In this document: positions 37,319 to 47,286 of the stretch, piece by piece
Layout of the letters: the number at the start of each line of letters is the position of its first letter
How positions within the stretch are numbered: position 1 is the first letter of the stretch
Source of the DNA: Lignipirellula cremea
GTDB lineage: Bacteria; Planctomycetota; Planctomycetia; Pirellulales; Pirellulaceae
DNA length: 64,000 nt
Assembly (NCBI RefSeq): GCF_007751035.1
Contig: NZ_CP036433.1
Location: 3,763,001 to 3,827,000, forward strand
Direction: 5' to 3'
Made by a program: the position numbers and the translations under genes
The notes under the pieces: generated by a model
The model's input: only the letters and a program-made list of their open reading frames with translations
The model's database searches: none
What the model was told of the DNA's origin: nothing

Positions 37319-37840
37319 ATGATGTTTCGCACCCACTCGCTAGTTTCGATCTGCCTGGTCTGGCTGATGGCCTGGCTGTCTCCCCTGCAGGCTCTGCAGG
37401 GGATGCACTTGCTGTGCGCAGACTGCCATGCCAGTGCCTGCGCGCCGGTCTGCGAGCACGAAGCCCATCCGGCTGAGCATTCCCATGCAGGGTCCTGCCA
37501 TACCGAGCCCTGCCGCGTGAAAGCCAGGACTGTCTGCCGGGCAAAGCGAGTTTGCGAGGGACGTTCGCCGGAGCGGCCTGCCTGCTCGCACCCGACCGCA
37601 GACCGTCGGCCGGCCAGCCCGTGTTCCTGTCCGCCGGGTCGCTGCTGCTGCCAGCCTGCCCAGTCGCAGCAGCTTGTCGCGCCGGTCTCCCTGGAAGATG
37701 CCGCCGTCATGGTCTGGCGTTTCGCCGACGAAGTAGGAGCGGCAGGTCAAACGAAGCCGGCACAGGCAGCGGGTGGTTGCTCTTCTTCCTTCTCTACGGC
37801 GGCGCAGCACTGCGCTGTTTTGTGCCGCTTTCTGGCGTGA
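37319..37840 (+). CDS. Exported Cys/His-rich protein at the metal-efflux island
   Basis: A 173-residue protein with a hydrophobic N-terminal signal (SLVSICLVWLMAWLSPLQAL) followed by a Cys- and His-rich mature region: LLCADCHASACAPVCEHEAH, AEHSHAGSCHTEPC and CPPGRCCCQPAQ. It lies divergent from the parvulin gene and 278 bases upstream of the TolC-like gene of the efflux island. Cys/His clusters of this kind could bind soft metals in the periplasm, but no family is recognised. ATG 37319 or 37322 is likely; the preceding TTG at 37310 is less likely. Confidence 0.6.
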   Translation: MMFRTHSLVSICLVWLMAWLSPLQALQGMHLLCADCHASACAPVCEHEAHPAEHSHAGSCHTEPCRVKARTVCRAKRVCEGRSPERPACSHPTADRRPASPCSCPPGRCCCQPAQSQQLVAPVSLEDAAVMVWRFADEVGAAGQTKPAQAAGGCSSSFSTAAQHCAVLCRFLA

Positions 37841-38118
37841 GGCACAGGCGGGCCTGTTCCTGGGTCCGTGAAGACGTGGGTCGTCTGATCTGAATCCGCC
37901 GGGACACGTTCGAAATCGACGCGTCCGGGTTTTTCTCAGCGATCGTCCCGCCGGTTCGCCATGACGAGGGGATCTGACCGCTAATGATCGCCTGGCATTG
38001 GCCACGGCGGTCGCTGGCTTGGATCGCCGCCTGCAGTACCCGTCGGGCGTTTTGCGTTCTCTCAATCTGATCGTGCCTGCGCTGCTGGCGCTGGGGACGT
38101 TTTTATAAGGATGGTAGC

Positions 38119-39654
38119 ATGACCTGGACTGTTTTCTGTCGCGCTGGAATCTGGCAGACGTTGCCGGCCGGTTTCTTCGTTTGCCTGCTGGGGTGCCAGA
38201 CGCTGCACTCCCTGAAGGGGACGGCCGAGCCTCCGCCTGCTTCGCTCGCCCCGTCTTCGCTTGCAGCCGCGCCCGAGATCGCACGCCTGCCGCGCATCGA
38301 AGGGGGCGAGGAAGCCATTGTTTCCGCGTTCCCCTCTCGGAACCGACCTTCCGATGACGCGATAGTGCGGCAAGTTGCCTGGCAGCAGCCAGGTGAAGCG
38401 GAGGCGGCGCCGGGCGATTTGCCGGTGCTGGAGTCGACCGAGGTGATACCGCGACCCCAGGCGTTGCCTGCTGGCGGACTGACGATCTTGGCGCTGGAAG
38501 AAATGGCGATGCGCGGCAACCCGTCGCTGGCCGAGGCCAGGGCCCGCGTCGAAGCGGCTCGCGGCAAATGGGTGCAGGTCGGCCTGCTGCCCAATACCGA
38601 GCTCGGCTACTCGGGACAACAGCTGGGCAGTAACGGCCAGGCGGAGCAGAACGGCGTTTATCTGGCGCAAGAGTTCGTCCGCGGCGGGAAACTTCGCCTT
38701 AACCGCGAAGTGGTCGCCCAGGAAATCCAGAAGGCCGAACAGGCCTGGGCAACACAGCAGCAACGGGTGCAAACCGATGTCCGGCTGAACGCCTACGCCG
38801 TGCTGGTGGCGCAGCGTAGGAACGAGATTGCGGATCGCTTGGCGGAGATTGCCCGGCAATCGGTGGAAACGGCCGAGGCGCTGCAGCAGGCTCAAGAAGT
38901 AAGCCAGCTGGACGTGGTCCGCACGCGGGTCGAACTGCAGACGGCGGAATTGCTGCTGAAGAACGCCCGGAATCGCTACACGGCGGCATGGAAGCAGCTG
39001 ACGGCCGTGCTGGGTTCGCCAGGTTTGCCCCCGCAGCCGCTGCAGGGGAACCTGGAAGAGGTCAACGGCGAGCTGGATCCCGAGCAGGTGCTTGCCCGGT
39101 TGATTGCCCAGAGCCCGGAGATGGCGGCCGCCCTGATCGAGGTGCAACGGGCCCGGTGGGCCGTCGATCGAGCCATCGCGGAGCCGTCCCCGAACGTCGA
39201 CGTCCAGGCGATCGTCCAGCAGGATAACGGCATCGGCGGGACCGACGCGAACCTGCAGGTCTCCCTGCCGATCCCCTGGTTGAACCGGAACCAGGGCGGC
39301 ATTCGCCAGGCCCATGCCGAAGTCGACGCAGCGGCCCGTGCGGTTGATCGCCTGGAGTTGAGTTTCCAGGAACGACTGGCCAGCGTGTTCCAGCGTTACG
39401 CGAGCGCCCGGAACCAGGTGGTGGACTACTCCCGGAAAGGCGGCATCCTGGAGAACGCCGGCGTCGCCCTGCAGTATGTGCGGCAAGGCTACCAGGCCGG
39501 TGAAGTGGGGTATCTCGATCTGATCACGGCCCAGCGCACGTACAGCCAAACCAACCTGGCGTACGTAGAAGCCCTGGGCGATCTCTGGGCGGCAAAGATC
39601 GAAATCGACGGCCTGCTGCTCAAAGGCAGTTTAGACACGTTGGCGTCGCCGTGA
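38119..39654 (+). CDS. TolC/CusC-type outer membrane efflux lipoprotein
   Basis: A 511-residue outer membrane efflux channel of the TolC family. The N-terminus MTWTVFCRAGIWQTLPAGFF then VCLLGCQ gives a lipobox (LLGC), as in CusC. A variable Pro/Ala-rich region of about 100 residues precedes the two channel repeats: LEEMAMRGNPSLAEARARVE and LIAQSPEMAAALIEVQRARW, each with the long coiled helices of the periplasmic tunnel. It forms the exit duct for the RND pump encoded convergently (39778-44487). AAGGATGG precedes the ATG. It is oriented toward cusA-like, so it has its own promoter. Confidence 0.9.
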   Translation: MTWTVFCRAGIWQTLPAGFFVCLLGCQTLHSLKGTAEPPPASLAPSSLAAAPEIARLPRIEGGEEAIVSAFPSRNRPSDDAIVRQVAWQQPGEAEAAPGDLPVLESTEVIPRPQALPAGGLTILALEEMAMRGNPSLAEARARVEAARGKWVQVGLLPNTELGYSGQQLGSNGQAEQNGVYLAQEFVRGGKLRLNREVVAQEIQKAEQAWATQQQRVQTDVRLNAYAVLVAQRRNEIADRLAEIARQSVETAEALQQAQEVSQLDVVRTRVELQTAELLLKNARNRYTAAWKQLTAVLGSPGLPPQPLQGNLEEVNGELDPEQVLARLIAQSPEMAAALIEVQRARWAVDRAIAEPSPNVDVQAIVQQDNGIGGTDANLQVSLPIPWLNRNQGGIRQAHAEVDAAARAVDRLELSFQERLASVFQRYASARNQVVDYSRKGGILENAGVALQYVRQGYQAGEVGYLDLITAQRTYSQTNLAYVEALGDLWAAKIEIDGLLLKGSLDTLASP

Positions 39655-39714
39655 TGAAGTAAATCATCCTCGTGATGGCGGACGAAGCACGACGGACGGG
39701 CTTCGTCGTTCCTT

Positions 39715-39738
39715 GCGACGGGCACGCCTGCCCGTCGC
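39715..39738. terminator. Hairpin between convergent efflux genes
   Basis: Perfect 10-bp stem GCGACGGGCA / TGCCCGTCGC with loop CGCC, between the ends of the TolC-like and CusA-like genes. No U tract, so termination is a guess. Confidence 0.5.
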
Positions 39739-39777
39739 GTTGGACGAAGGCGTCGCTCGGCGAGAGACGACTGGCGG

Positions 39778-42700
39778 TTAACTCGACCCAGCGACGGCGT
39801 CGGCATGGTCCGGCACGTTCGGATCAGCTGCGCTGTGTTCGACCAGCTCGACTTCCTCGTGGCTTGCTCCCAGGATTCGGGCGCCTGCTTTGCGGCCGAA
39901 TCGCCAGAACAGGGCCGGTCGAATGAAGAACTCCAGGATGGTGCTGCTCAGCAGGCCGCCGATAATGACCGTCGCCACCGGGTAAAGAATCTCTTTGCCC
40001 GGTTCACCTGCTGACAACGCCAGCGGCGCCAGGCCGATGCCGGAAGTCAGCGCCGTCATCAGCACGGGCGCCAGGCGTTCTTTTCCCGCGCGAATGATCA
40101 TCGCCTGGGACCAGGTTTCCCCTTCGTACTGCACCAGATGCAGGTAGTGGTTCAGCAACAGGATCCCATTTCGCGAGGCGATCCCTCCGAGCGAAATGAA
40201 GCCGACCATAGCGGCGATCGTCAGCGTCTGGCCGGTCAGCACCAGCATGGCGACCGACCCGATAAACGCCATCGGCAATGCGGCCATCACCTGCAGCGCA
40301 AAGTTTGCAGAGCGGAACAAGGTGAACAGCACCAGGAATACGCCCAGCATCGCCACGACGAACAGGATGCCGATAATCCGGCTGGCCGATTGCTGGCTTT
40401 CAAATTGCCCGCCGTACTCGACGAAGTAGCCGGGCGGCAGCGATTCGATAATCGGTTTCTGGCGTCTTTGAATCTCTTCGACCACATCGACCAGGCCGCG
40501 TTCGCTGACGTTGCACTGCACCACGATCCGCCGGCGGACTTTCTCCCGGTTGATCGTGTTCGGTCCGCTGTAGGGATAGATCTTGGCGACCGATGACAGC
40601 GGCGTGGTGCCGCCTCCCGGCAGCTCAATCGACAGGCGTTTGAGCGCCTCGATATCTTCCCGATAGCGTTCTTCCATCCGCACCATCAGGTCGAATGTCC
40701 GCTGGCCAAGCAGTACTTCAGAGACGACCTCGCCGTTCATGGCAGTCGCTACATATTCGTTCACGGCGACCGGAGTCAGGCCGTACTGCAGCAGTTTGTC
40801 GCGATCGAGTTCGATGCGCATCTGCGGGATTTCCACCTGCGGCTCCACCAGCAGATCGGTCACCCCTTCCACGGCCCGCATGGCGGCGGCCATTTCCTGG
40901 GCTTTCTGCCGCAGCACGCCCAGGTCGTCGCCGTAGATTTTGATGCCGACCTGGGCCTTCACGCCGGACAGCATATGCGAAATGAGATGGGCCAGCGGCT
41001 GCTCGACCGTCGTGACAATGCCCGGGATGTCCTCCATGGCGAGGCGGATCTCGTCGAGAATCTCTTCCCGGTCGCGGTCGACATCGGGATCAAAGCCGAT
41101 GATCATTTCCGTGATGTTGACGCCTTCGGCATGTTCGTCGAGCTCGGCCCGGCCCGTGCGGCGGGAGAATTCTTCCACCCCTTCGATGCTCTGCAGGCGG
41201 GTCATGACCGTTTCGGCGATTTCGTTTGACTTTCGCAGCGAGGTTCCCGGCGGCAGGACCACATTCAGCTGCACCACGCCTTCATTGAACGGCGGCAGGA
41301 AGTCTTTCTCCAGACGCACCAGGAACAGAAAGGCGATGACCACTGCCGCACAGCCCGCCACCAGCAACGTGTTGGAAAATCGCAGACTGATACTGATTGC
41401 CCCGCCGGCCACCCACTTCAGGAACCGCAGCAGCGGGCCGTCTTTTTCATGCGACATGAACTTTGCGTTCGACAGCAACCAGTAACAAAGCACCGGCGTC
41501 AGCGTGAGCGAAACCAGCAGGGAAGCCAGAATCGACACGATATACGCCACTCCCAGCGGGGCGAACAGGCGACCTTCCATCCCCGACAGAGCGAACAGCG
41601 GCAGGAACACCAGCACCACGATCATCGTGCCAAACACGATCGAGTTGCGGATCTCGCAGCTGGCCTGGAACACAACCAGCAGCGTGTGTTTCGGTTTGGC
41701 GAGCTGCCGGTTCTCTTTCAAACGCCGGAAGATGTTTTCCACATCGACAATCGCGTCGTCGACCAGCTCGCCGATCGCCACCGCCAGGCCGCCCAGCGTC
41801 ATGGTGTTGATCGACAGGCCAAAGACCGAGAACACAATCGCCGTGACGCCGATCGACAACGGAATGGCGGTCAGCGTGATGAACGTGGTGCGCAGGTTCA
41901 TCAGGAACAGGAACAGAATGATGACCACCAGAATGCCGCCGTCGCGGAGAGCTTCGACCACGTTCTCGATTGCCCGGTCAATAAACGCCTTTTGCGAGTA
42001 CAGTTCCGGCTGGATGCGAATATCTTTCGGGAGCGACGGCGCCAGATCCGCGAGCGCTTTCATGATCTCGGCCGTGACCTCGCGGGTGTCGGCGTTGGGC
42101 TGTTTGTTGACGGTCAGCACCACGGCCGGGCCGCCGGAAAATTCGCCGTTTTCTGTGCTTTCAAAGGCCGAGCTGTCGCCCCGCTTGGACTGGGCCCCTT
42201 CGACCACGCGGGCGACCTGCGACAGCAGGACGGGGCGTCCCTCGCGCATCCGCACAACCACTTTGCCCAGGTCCTCGATCGTTTGCACCCGGCCCAGGGA
42301 GCGGACGAGAAACTCGCTTGGGCCTTGTTCATCCAGATAGCCGCCGGTGGCGTTCTCGTTGCTTTCGGCGACGGCTCTTTTTACGTCGTGCAGGGTGATG
42401 CCGTAGCGGATCAGGTTGTCGGGATTGACGAGCACCTGGAACTGTTTCCGTTCCCCGCCCATGGTGAACACCTGGGAGACGCCGGGGATGGTCAACAGTC
42501 GCTGGCGGACAACCCAGTCGGCCAGCGTGCGGACTTCCATCGGCGAGGTTTTGCCGCTGTTGCTCCACATGCCGATCATGACGATTTGCCCCATGATCGA
42601 CGACACAGGCGCCAGCTGCGGCTTGACGCCGGTCGGCATTTTTTCCTGCACCAGCTGCAGGCGTTCCGTCACGATCTGGCGATCGTTGTAAATGTCGGTC

Positions 42701-42999
42701 CCCCAGTCAAACTCGACATAGATCACGCTGATGCCGACTCCGGAGGAACTGCGGACCGCTTCGACGCCGTTGGCTCCGTTGATGGCGGTCTCCAGCGGGA
42801 AGGTGATCACCGCTTCGACCTCTTCCGGCGCCATGCCGGGGGCTTCCGTCATGACGACCACGCGCGGCCGGTTCAGGTTGGGGAAAACATCGATATCCAT
42901 GTTGATCGCGGTCCACGTACCGTAGCCGATCAGAAACATGGAGAAAGCAACCACCAGCAACCGCTGGCGGAGCGAGAATTGAATAATGGCGTTCAGCAT
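39778..42999 (-). CDS. Heavy-metal RND transporter (CusA/CzcA type)
   Basis: A 1073-residue inner membrane proton-driven exporter of the heavy-metal efflux (HME) RND family. Visible: MLNAIIQFSLRQR start with the first helix, DVFPNLNRPRV, and the HME helix-4 signature GGLAVAIGELVDDAIVDVEN near residue 400, carrying the acidic residues used for proton relay. The second half repeats the first, ending near GGIASRNGILLLNHY and FWRFGRKAG. Length is normal. It forms a tripartite complex with the CusB-like protein encoded just upstream (60 bases away on the same strand) and the TolC-like protein. The metal is uncertain: Cu/Ag for CusA, Co/Zn/Cd for CzcA. Confidence 0.93.
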   Translation of the reverse strand: MLNAIIQFSLRQRLLVVAFSMFLIGYGTWTAINMDIDVFPNLNRPRVVVMTEAPGMAPEEVEAVITFPLETAINGANGVEAVRSSSGVGISVIYVEFDWGTDIYNDRQIVTERLQLVQEKMPTGVKPQLAPVSSIMGQIVMIGMWSNSGKTSPMEVRTLADWVVRQRLLTIPGVSQVFTMGGERKQFQVLVNPDNLIRYGITLHDVKRAVAESNENATGGYLDEQGPSEFLVRSLGRVQTIEDLGKVVVRMREGRPVLLSQVARVVEGAQSKRGDSSAFESTENGEFSGGPAVVLTVNKQPNADTREVTAEIMKALADLAPSLPKDIRIQPELYSQKAFIDRAIENVVEALRDGGILVVIILFLFLMNLRTTFITLTAIPLSIGVTAIVFSVFGLSINTMTLGGLAVAIGELVDDAIVDVENIFRRLKENRQLAKPKHTLLVVFQASCEIRNSIVFGTMIVVLVFLPLFALSGMEGRLFAPLGVAYIVSILASLLVSLTLTPVLCYWLLSNAKFMSHEKDGPLLRFLKWVAGGAISISLRFSNTLLVAGCAAVVIAFLFLVRLEKDFLPPFNEGVVQLNVVLPPGTSLRKSNEIAETVMTRLQSIEGVEEFSRRTGRAELDEHAEGVNITEMIIGFDPDVDRDREEILDEIRLAMEDIPGIVTTVEQPLAHLISHMLSGVKAQVGIKIYGDDLGVLRQKAQEMAAAMRAVEGVTDLLVEPQVEIPQMRIELDRDKLLQYGLTPVAVNEYVATAMNGEVVSEVLLGQRTFDLMVRMEERYREDIEALKRLSIELPGGGTTPLSSVAKIYPYSGPNTINREKVRRRIVVQCNVSERGLVDVVEEIQRRQKPIIESLPPGYFVEYGGQFESQQSASRIIGILFVVAMLGVFLVLFTLFRSANFALQVMAALPMAFIGSVAMLVLTGQTLTIAAMVGFISLGGIASRNGILLLNHYLHLVQYEGETWSQAMIIRAGKERLAPVLMTALTSGIGLAPLALSAGEPGKEILYPVATVIIGGLLSSTILEFFIRPALFWRFGRKAGARILGASHEEVELVEHSAADPNVPDHADAVAGSS

Positions 43000-43059
43000 G
43001 GACGACTCCAGAGACGCAGCGCTCGGCGGCAGGGCGGATCAAAGAACAGGCGGCGGGGA

Positions 43060-44487
43060 CTAGTGGTTGTGCCCCGCGTGCGGGTCGACCGCGCCTCCAG
43101 ATTTGTTTTTGAGCGCCATCTGCAGCTGGGCGGCTCCGCTCATGGCGACGGTATCGCCGGGGTAAATCGTGCCGTCGTTGGCGATCACCGTGAAGAACTG
43201 GTCCTGGTATTCCACCTGGACCGGGACGCGGTCAAAGTGATCGCTGTTCTGCTGAAAGACGTAATACTCCACGCCGTCTTTTGCCACGGCATCGATCGGC
43301 AGCACGATCCGCTCGTCCCATCGCTCCATGGGAACCAGCAACTGCATCCGCTGGCCCGGCTTGAACTGCCAGGTGAAAAAGCGATGGCCGTCGTCGGACG
43401 TAGATTCGTTGACGATTCTGTTCGGCAGGTTAACGTAAAAATGCAGCGCCCGGGAATCGGCTTCAACTTCGTTGTCGACGTAGACAATTTTGAGGCCGTT
43501 GATCGGTTGCACGTCCTTCCGGCTGTTTTCCGGCAGGGCGCGGATACCCCAGCCTTCACGAGCCGCTTCAATCAGCTCGGCGGCTTCCTGTTCAAACGCG
43601 CGGCCCTGAATGTAAAGTTGCCCATAATCCATCAGCAGGCACAGCGAAGCGCCGGCGTCGACATACTGGCCGGGCCGGACCGACAGAGTCCGCACCGTAA
43701 AGGGATACTTGTCGGCGTCGTCGGCCCGATGACTGGGTCGGGCGGGAGCCAAAACGGTGACAGACTGCACCAGCTTGCGGTCCTGCATGATGCTGTCAAC
43801 CTGTTCCTGGGACAGGCCGTGCAGCAGCAGGCTTTGCTGCTGGGCGTTGATGGCGGCCTGGATTTTCCCTTGTTCGTACTGGCGTTCCAGCAACCGTTTG
43901 CCGGCGACGGCGCCGCTTTCGACGATCGTTTCCAGGCGCCGAATCTCACGGACTTCGACATCGAGTTCTTCGGCCGATCGAAGCAGGTCGCTCTGGGCGC
44001 GGACCAGTTCTTCGTGCGTGAGACGCAGGTCGAACAGGGGCTGGCCCGGTTCGACTGCTTCGCCTTCAATCGGATAGACGCGTGTCACCCGGCCGCCCAT
44101 GGTGGCGGTGACTTCGATCTGCGCACGCCCCGGTCGGCCAATAACAATCGCCGGCACCGACGCGGTGCGGACGAACGTTTCCAGCTTGACCTGTGCCGTT
44201 TTCAGGCCAATGTTCTTCCGCGCCTGGGCGGACAGTTCCAGCGAGTTGCCTTCGTCGTGGCCGGCGTGGTCGTGCCCTGAGTGATCATGTCCCGCATGAT
44301 CGTCGGCTTCGATTTCCGCGTCGGGATTCAGCCAGGCGTTCAGGTGTGGAAGCAATTGCTTATGGTACCAGGCGGCCGCTGCGACCGCGGCGATCAGCAG
44401 CACAAGGCCCATGGACCACTGGGCGAGGCTTGTCGGGGTTGGGCTGGCGTTGGTTGTTTTGTCTGGCTTGGCAGTCTGGGTTTCCAT
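43060..44487 (-). CDS. RND periplasmic adaptor (CusB/CzcB type) with His-rich tails
   Basis: A 475-residue membrane-fusion adaptor linking the RND pump to its outer membrane duct. One N-terminal membrane helix (about residues 27-41) is followed by a His/Asp-rich stretch at 62-79 (DDHAGHDHSGHDHAGHDE). The adaptor core then shows a barrel-sandwich lipoyl segment (GRVTRVYPIEGEAVEPGQPL), an alpha-hairpin (LRSAEELDVEVREIRRLE) and beta domains. The C-terminus ends in another His motif (DPHAGHNH). Both His clusters are likely metal-catching sites, as seen in CzcB-type adaptors. It is the first gene of a two-gene operon with the CusA-like pump. Confidence 0.93.
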   Translation of the reverse strand: METQTAKPDKTTNASPTPTSLAQWSMGLVLLIAAVAAAAWYHKQLLPHLNAWLNPDAEIEADDHAGHDHSGHDHAGHDEGNSLELSAQARKNIGLKTAQVKLETFVRTASVPAIVIGRPGRAQIEVTATMGGRVTRVYPIEGEAVEPGQPLFDLRLTHEELVRAQSDLLRSAEELDVEVREIRRLETIVESGAVAGKRLLERQYEQGKIQAAINAQQQSLLLHGLSQEQVDSIMQDRKLVQSVTVLAPARPSHRADDADKYPFTVRTLSVRPGQYVDAGASLCLLMDYGQLYIQGRAFEQEAAELIEAAREGWGIRALPENSRKDVQPINGLKIVYVDNEVEADSRALHFYVNLPNRIVNESTSDDGHRFFTWQFKPGQRMQLLVPMERWDERIVLPIDAVAKDGVEYYVFQQNSDHFDRVPVQVEYQDQFFTVIANDGTIYPGDTVAMSGAAQLQMALKNKSGGAVDPHAGHNH

Positions 44488-44650
44488 CGGAATCTTCTCC
44501 CCGAGCAGGTTGAAATCGCCTGGCGCCAGCGCTTCGATCTTCCGCGCGCAAGAATGCGCAGCAGGGAAATACAGAGAGCGTCAGGCAGCCGCTATGCGGC
44601 CAGGCAGTACAGAAGAAACAGCCCGGTCCAGGGACCGGCCATGCCCTGCG

Positions 44651-45103
44651 TTACAGACGCAGGACTGCCAGGAAGAGATGCAGCCGCAAAGGCCGCAGCG
44701 GTTGCATGCCGTCGGGAACGACCGACGCCGTTACCGTGCTCGGGACAACGCACTCCTGCAGTCGCAGCGGCAGGAGCAGCAGACTGGTCACGCTGGAAAT
44801 CTCGTTTTCCGGCGAAATCTCCGTGCGGGCGAAGTTGCACTTGACCCCATCGCAGTCATGCGAGCCCGGGCAAGCGGGCTGGTCGGACGTTGGAGCAGGC
44901 TCCAGCACCAGGGCCGTCGAGAGGTCGACGTCTTCCGCATGACCCGTGCAGCAACAGGAAGGGGGCGACCTGCGTGAGGCCGACGACGCCGTGGATGCGT
45001 TGCAACACGTCGACTCCAGTGCGTGCGCATGGTGGAAGCAGCAACCAAACGTTGCGTGCAGCACCAGGGCCGTAATCAGGAGGCGTGTCGCCAGAAATTG
45101 CAT
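44651..45103 (-). CDS. Exported Cys/His-rich protein upstream of the adaptor gene
   Basis: A 150-residue protein with a Sec signal peptide (MQFLATRLLITALVLHATFG) then a Cys/His-rich region: GCCFHHAHALESTCC, PPSCCCTGHAED and CPGSHDCDGVKC. It lies 163 bases upstream of the CusB-like gene on the same strand and may be transcribed with it. The FxCCFHHAHA segment recalls the Cys/His clusters of the exported protein on the other flank (37319-37840). I infer a metal-binding or metal-sensing helper role; no named family is assigned. GGAGG-like support for the start is weak (ATTACGGCC region). Confidence 0.65.
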   Translation of the reverse strand: MQFLATRLLITALVLHATFGCCFHHAHALESTCCNASTASSASRRSPPSCCCTGHAEDVDLSTALVLEPAPTSDQPACPGSHDCDGVKCNFARTEISPENEISSVTSLLLLPLRLQECVVPSTVTASVVPDGMQPLRPLRLHLFLAVLRL

Positions 45104-45241
45104 ACCGACATCAAATCGAAAAGAAACGAATCCCGCAGCATGATTTATACCCCACGAACTGGCCGCGAGCAAGCCGAATCTTACCCGGCGGCGTGGCGAT
45201 GCAGGTCGAAGTTGATACGCAAGTCATTTGTTTTGAAACGC

Positions 45242-45820
45242 TTACGACGAAGTGGCTTCGCGTGGTCCGGCTTCCTCCGCCAGGCGTGCGGTCCAGTCCT
45301 CGACGTCGAGGACTTCGCTCAGCAGCATTTGCTGGGCGCACAAAATGGCCCGGTGCAGTTCTTCAGCCGTGACCTGGCCGGCGGAGTTTGACAGTGCGAG
45401 CGTGCCGGTCGCATCGCTCAGGAATTCGACCGTCAGGCCGCGGTGCACGGCTTGCCGGGCGGTCGTATCGCAGCACATGTGGGTCATGTAGCCGGCGATG
45501 GTGACAGTATCGATCTGTCGCTCGCTTAGCCACTCTTCCAGCGGCGTGTTCGTGAAGCTGCCGGGCAGTGTTTTTTCGATCAGCAGGTCGTGCGGCCGGC
45601 GCTGGACTTCGGGATGCAGTTCCCAGCCGGGCGTTCCTTTCTGGAAGAACGGTTTGGCCGGATCGGGAAAGTGGTGCTGCACCACGATCGTCGCCGCTTT
45701 GCCGGCCGCTGCGTCCATTGCCTGGAGGATCTTCTCCAGGTGGCCCGCCGGGTGCGTAATGGGGAGCGCGCCGGTGAAGTATTCCTGTTGTACGTCGATC
45801 ACCAGCAAGGCGCGTTTCAT
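45242..45820 (-). CDS. Isochorismatase-like cysteine hydrolase
   Basis: A 192-residue alpha/beta hydrolase of the isochorismatase superfamily (nicotinamidase, ureidoacrylate amidohydrolase and relatives). The catalytic residues are visible: Asp9 in LLVIDVQ, Lys83 in IEKTLPGSF, and Cys116 in [12 protein letters not shown], which includes the characteristic cis-peptide-forming pattern. The Cys116/Cys117 pair is of note. It is cytosolic. The substrate cannot be inferred; nicotinamidase-specific metal ligands are not obvious. The start at 45820 is the ATG immediately before the first strand. Confidence 0.9.
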   Translation of the reverse strand: MKRALLVIDVQQEYFTGALPITHPAGHLEKILQAMDAAAGKAATIVVQHHFPDPAKPFFQKGTPGWELHPEVQRRPHDLLIEKTLPGSFTNTPLEEWLSERQIDTVTIAGYMTHMCCDTTARQAVHRGLTVEFLSDATGTLALSNSAGQVTAEELHRAILCAQQMLLSEVLDVEDWTARLAEEAGPREATSS

Positions 45821-45871
45821 GGCAGGGCTCACTCGAGAGAGGAAAGGAAGCGCAAGGGCGGCCGTCGGTGG

Positions 45872-47095
45872 TTACTCGCGGCCGTCGTCGACGCCGTTGC
45901 TATTTTTGTCAACGACTCCGGACTGCGGATGGTCGAGCACGGCTTGCCAGGCGATCTTGCGGAAGACGCGATCCAGCTCGCGACTGGGATAGTCGGGGGC
46001 GCCGCCGAAGTTGACGTCCCCTTCGATCAGCTCGGGCGACCGGCCATACAGCGTGGCGTAAAACAGGTAACCTTCCAGCTGATCAAAGCCGGGTCCCAGG
46101 TGGCCGATTCGATCTTTCCAGAAGGTTCGTTTTTTGCCGCCGACCAGCGTGTGGATGCCTTCGACGCCCGGCAACTCGCCCCGATGGTAGTATTCGGCCG
46201 CCAGCACCATGGCTCGGCATGTCGGCAAGACAAACACCTTGCCGGGATACTTTTTGTTGAGCGTGTCGACGACTCCGCCGAACATCTCTTGGCGGTCTTC
46301 TCCCATCTGGGCAATGGTCTGGGCGGAGAGGCCGTCTTCCGTGGCAGGCAGCTTCCGCAGCTGGTCGATTTGCGGCCAGGCGTCCATCAGATAGAACTTC
46401 ATGTGCGGATTGTATTTGAGGCAAAAGTCGATCCAGCAGGAGTAATACGCGGGACGGTCGTGATAGTACGGCCCCCACAGCATGGCGTCCCACTCCGCAT
46501 TGGCGATCGAGGCCATCAGCTTGGGCGTCGGCTTCCCGTCAAACTGAAAGATGCCGTTCTCCTGCTCCCATTTATATCGGGCGCTGCCGGTCATGCCTCC
46601 GCCGGTGTGTGTCAGCAGCGGCGGCTGGGTCAGTCCGGCCGCCAGGGCGACGCGGTAAAAAGTGGCGTAGCCAGGCCCCATGAAGCTGTGGCCCGTGCTG
46701 ACAATGCGCAACGAGCCGTCGGCCGGTTTTTCATGGGAGACGACGGCTCCCCGGTTCTGGCCGATCGCCTTGGCGTAGATGTCGGCGATTTCCTCCGGCG
46801 TGCGGTAGACGGTCGCATGTTCAGGGAACCGGTCGGCGTCCCACCCAGGGTTGATGCTGGGTTCCGGCGGCGCGCCCAGATCCATGCGGAATTCGCCGGA
46901 ATCGGCCGGCGAGCGGGCCTGTTTTAGCTGGTAAGCGGCCGCTTCCGTCGCGGTCAGCAGGCCGTCGCCATTGGCGTCAGCGGCGGGAAAACGCTTGAGC
47001 CACTTCGCCAGACGTTCGGCCGACGGCTCGCCAAAAGCCAGGCCGCACGGCAGGAACAGCATCATCAGTAGCAGCAGCGGCAGTTTCCACTTCAT
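45872..47095 (-). CDS. Exported EF-hand / SGNH-like hydrolase
   Basis: A 407-residue exported protein: signal peptide residues 1-22 (LPLLLLMMLFLPCGLAFG), then an EF-hand loop (DANGDGLLTATE) near residues 40-51. The rest resembles an SGNH-type hydrolase: IVSTGHSFMGPG at about 128-139 in the block I nucleophile position, and LGPGFDQLEGYLFYATLYG near the C-terminus. A final DKNSNGVDDGRE is another calcium-loop-like tail. GGAGG lies before ATG 47095. I infer an exported esterase or sugar deacetylase; the catalytic set is not certain, since the nucleophile would be the Ser of GHSF. Confidence 0.65.
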   Translation of the reverse strand: MKWKLPLLLLMMLFLPCGLAFGEPSAERLAKWLKRFPAADANGDGLLTATEAAAYQLKQARSPADSGEFRMDLGAPPEPSINPGWDADRFPEHATVYRTPEEIADIYAKAIGQNRGAVVSHEKPADGSLRIVSTGHSFMGPGYATFYRVALAAGLTQPPLLTHTGGGMTGSARYKWEQENGIFQFDGKPTPKLMASIANAEWDAMLWGPYYHDRPAYYSCWIDFCLKYNPHMKFYLMDAWPQIDQLRKLPATEDGLSAQTIAQMGEDRQEMFGGVVDTLNKKYPGKVFVLPTCRAMVLAAEYYHRGELPGVEGIHTLVGGKKRTFWKDRIGHLGPGFDQLEGYLFYATLYGRSPELIEGDVNFGGAPDYPSRELDRVFRKIAWQAVLDHPQSGVVDKNSNGVDDGRE

Positions 47096-47286
47096 CGTTT
47101 TCCATCCTCCGCAGGCAGCAGACAGGTTGTCAGAATCGGGCCCGCAAAAGCAGGAATCCCCGCGATATTCTAACAGCTGCGAACTCCCGGCTCGAATCCC
47201 TGCCGGTTGGATATTTGTGCTTTCGGAACGCCGGCGCGGATTGTCTGGCTGTCGTGGGAGCGACGGAATGGGCGATGCAGGCCGGA

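Noticed and set aside
41449-44280. 943-residue plus-strand open frame
   Set aside because: It is antisense to the CusA-like and CusB-like genes, whose motifs are conserved; the plus frame is Arg/His/Gln low-complexity typical of GC-rich shadows.
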